Origin: Desulfocapsa sp.
GTDB lineage: Bacteria > Desulfobacterota > Desulfobulbia > Desulfobulbales > Desulfocapsaceae
Reading direction: 5' to 3'
DNA length: 6,613 bases
NCBI GenBank assembly: GCA_029935135.1
Contig: JAOZKX010000123.1
Span: forward strand, 1-6,613
In this document: piece by piece, positions 6,061-6,613 of the stretch
Layout of the letters: every line of letters starts with the position of its first letter
How positions within the stretch are numbered: position 1 is the stretch's first letter
The notes under the pieces: model-generated
Databases searched by the model: none
Told to the model about the DNA's origin: nothing
The model's input: only the letters and a program-made list of their open reading frames with translations
Program-made: the position numbers and the translations under genes

Positions 6061-6120
6061 GTAAAGTGTTTTGTTTTTACGGTATATATGCGTCTTTGGT
6101 CAAGAGGCGAAGGTTAAAAA

Positions 6121-6613
6121 ATGAAATGTTCTGTCTTCTTTTTTCTGTTGTTAAGCTGTCTTGCTGTGCCTGTACTCATGGCATCCGAGAAAATTGTGCC
6201 GCCTGTTTTGTCCCTGTTGCTGCATCCCCTGGCGAGTAACTGGGGGAGTGGAGAGTTGAGTGATGCGGATCGTCCTTCTAAGAGTTGGATGGATGGATTT
6301 GCCGATGTTACTCCTATTCTTGTCACAAGCACCATTGAGAATGCCTTGAGCAGCTGCACTCCTGATGCCTACTGTGTTCTTCAAATAAGCGGTTCCCTTC
6401 GTTTAACTGATACGGTTTATCTGGATCGTTCCAAAACAAAACTGATTGGTGATCCAGGAAACAGTGTTTTGCATGCTGTTGATAGTGATGGGGCCTTTTT
6501 TGAGATTGGCAGCAGTACAGCTGAAATCATCATAGACGGCCTGAATCTTGATGGAGAGTCCAGGGATTATGGGAATAATTATGTGTTTGGCGTTGTCGTC
6601 TCTGGCGAGTCCT
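6121..6613 (+). CDS. Exported beta-helix protein, N-terminal part (runs off right edge)
   Basis: An open frame of 164 codons starts at ATG 6121 and reaches the window end without a stop. GAAGG at 6109-6113 stands 7 bases upstream. The signal peptide MKCSVFFFLLLSCLAVPVLMA would be cleaved after residue 21. A linker of about 50 residues follows (VPPVLSLLLHPLASNWGSGELSD), and from about residue 60 the start of a beta-helix fold: ITRANALSSC-like IENALSSCTPDAYCVLQISGS, then LRLTDTVYLDRSKTKLIGDPGNSVL, FFEIGSSTAEIIIDGLNLDG. This 'initial segment, then IIIDGLNLDG' plan is that of pectate-lyase-like proteins. The catalytic part, if any, is beyond the edge. It may be related to the remnant at 3933-4307, which is also a beta-helix on the same strand, but the two visible parts do not overlap in the protein, so this cannot be tested here. 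Confidence 0.75.
   Translation, partial: MKCSVFFFLLLSCLAVPVLMASEKIVPPVLSLLLHPLASNWGSGELSDADRPSKSWMDGFADVTPILVTSTIENALSSCTPDAYCVLQISGSLRLTDTVYLDRSKTKLIGDPGNSVLHAVDSDGAFFEIGSSTAEIIIDGLNLDGESRDYGNNYVFGVVVSGES

Noticed and set aside
6060..6088. Promoter for the right-hand beta-helix gene using TATATA at 6083-6088
   Set aside because: The -10-like hexamer is good, but no acceptable -35 lies at the right distance (AGTAAA at 6060-6065).
1..6613. CRISPR array, tRNA, rRNA or complete insertion sequence
   Set aside because: No regularly spaced repeats, tRNA-like cloverleaf, rRNA stretch or transposase frame was seen on either strand.

Overview
The window looks like a stretch of Gram-negative bacterial chromosome of moderate GC. 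Secreted right-handed beta-helix proteins, a secreted seven-repeat propeller, an OFA-family MFS carrier and an integron-like cassette edge together suggest an anaerobic or sediment Desulfobacterota, perhaps Desulfobulbales. That placement is inference; no marker gene is present to settle it.

Bases 1-735 look like part of an integron cassette array. At the left edge are the first 18 codons of a Phd/YefM-family antitoxin on the minus strand, with a strong ribosome binding site and a promoter overlapped by a YefM-like TGTAC repeat operator. Its -35 lies inside the left arm of a long imperfect inverted repeat (106-238) that has the layout of an attC recombination site. Next is a plus-strand cassette gene for an unrecognised single-pass membrane protein (254-718). 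The cassette starts with GTTAGGGC at 232-239 and an exactly complementary GCCCTAAC follows the gene at 728-735, which is the pairing expected of the two ends of one cassette. No clear right half of the second attC was found, so the array seems to end or decay here.

Bases 736-1037 hold no convincing gene, only a terminator-like hairpin for the next gene. Bases 1038-3920 carry two minus-strand genes for exported proteins: a seven-repeat beta-propeller-like protein and a right-handed parallel beta-helix protein with a choice-of-anchor-Q-like end. The 225 bases between them contain a three-tier nested inverted repeat and a probable promoter for the propeller gene.

Bases 3933-4307 are a plus-strand remnant of the C-terminal end of another beta-helix protein, placed head to head with the intact one. 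Bases 4334-5911 (minus) encode an OFA-type MFS transporter that seems to carry two extra membrane segments. A 209-base divergent intergenic region with matched inverted repeats separates it from a further exported beta-helix protein, which starts at 6121 on the plus strand and runs off the right edge.

Taken together, the right four fifths is a small cluster of surface or secreted carbohydrate-type beta-structure proteins (three beta-helix genes, one broken, plus a propeller) beside a small-anion transporter. The left fifth is mobile cassette DNA. No shared pathway can be proved from the sequence.
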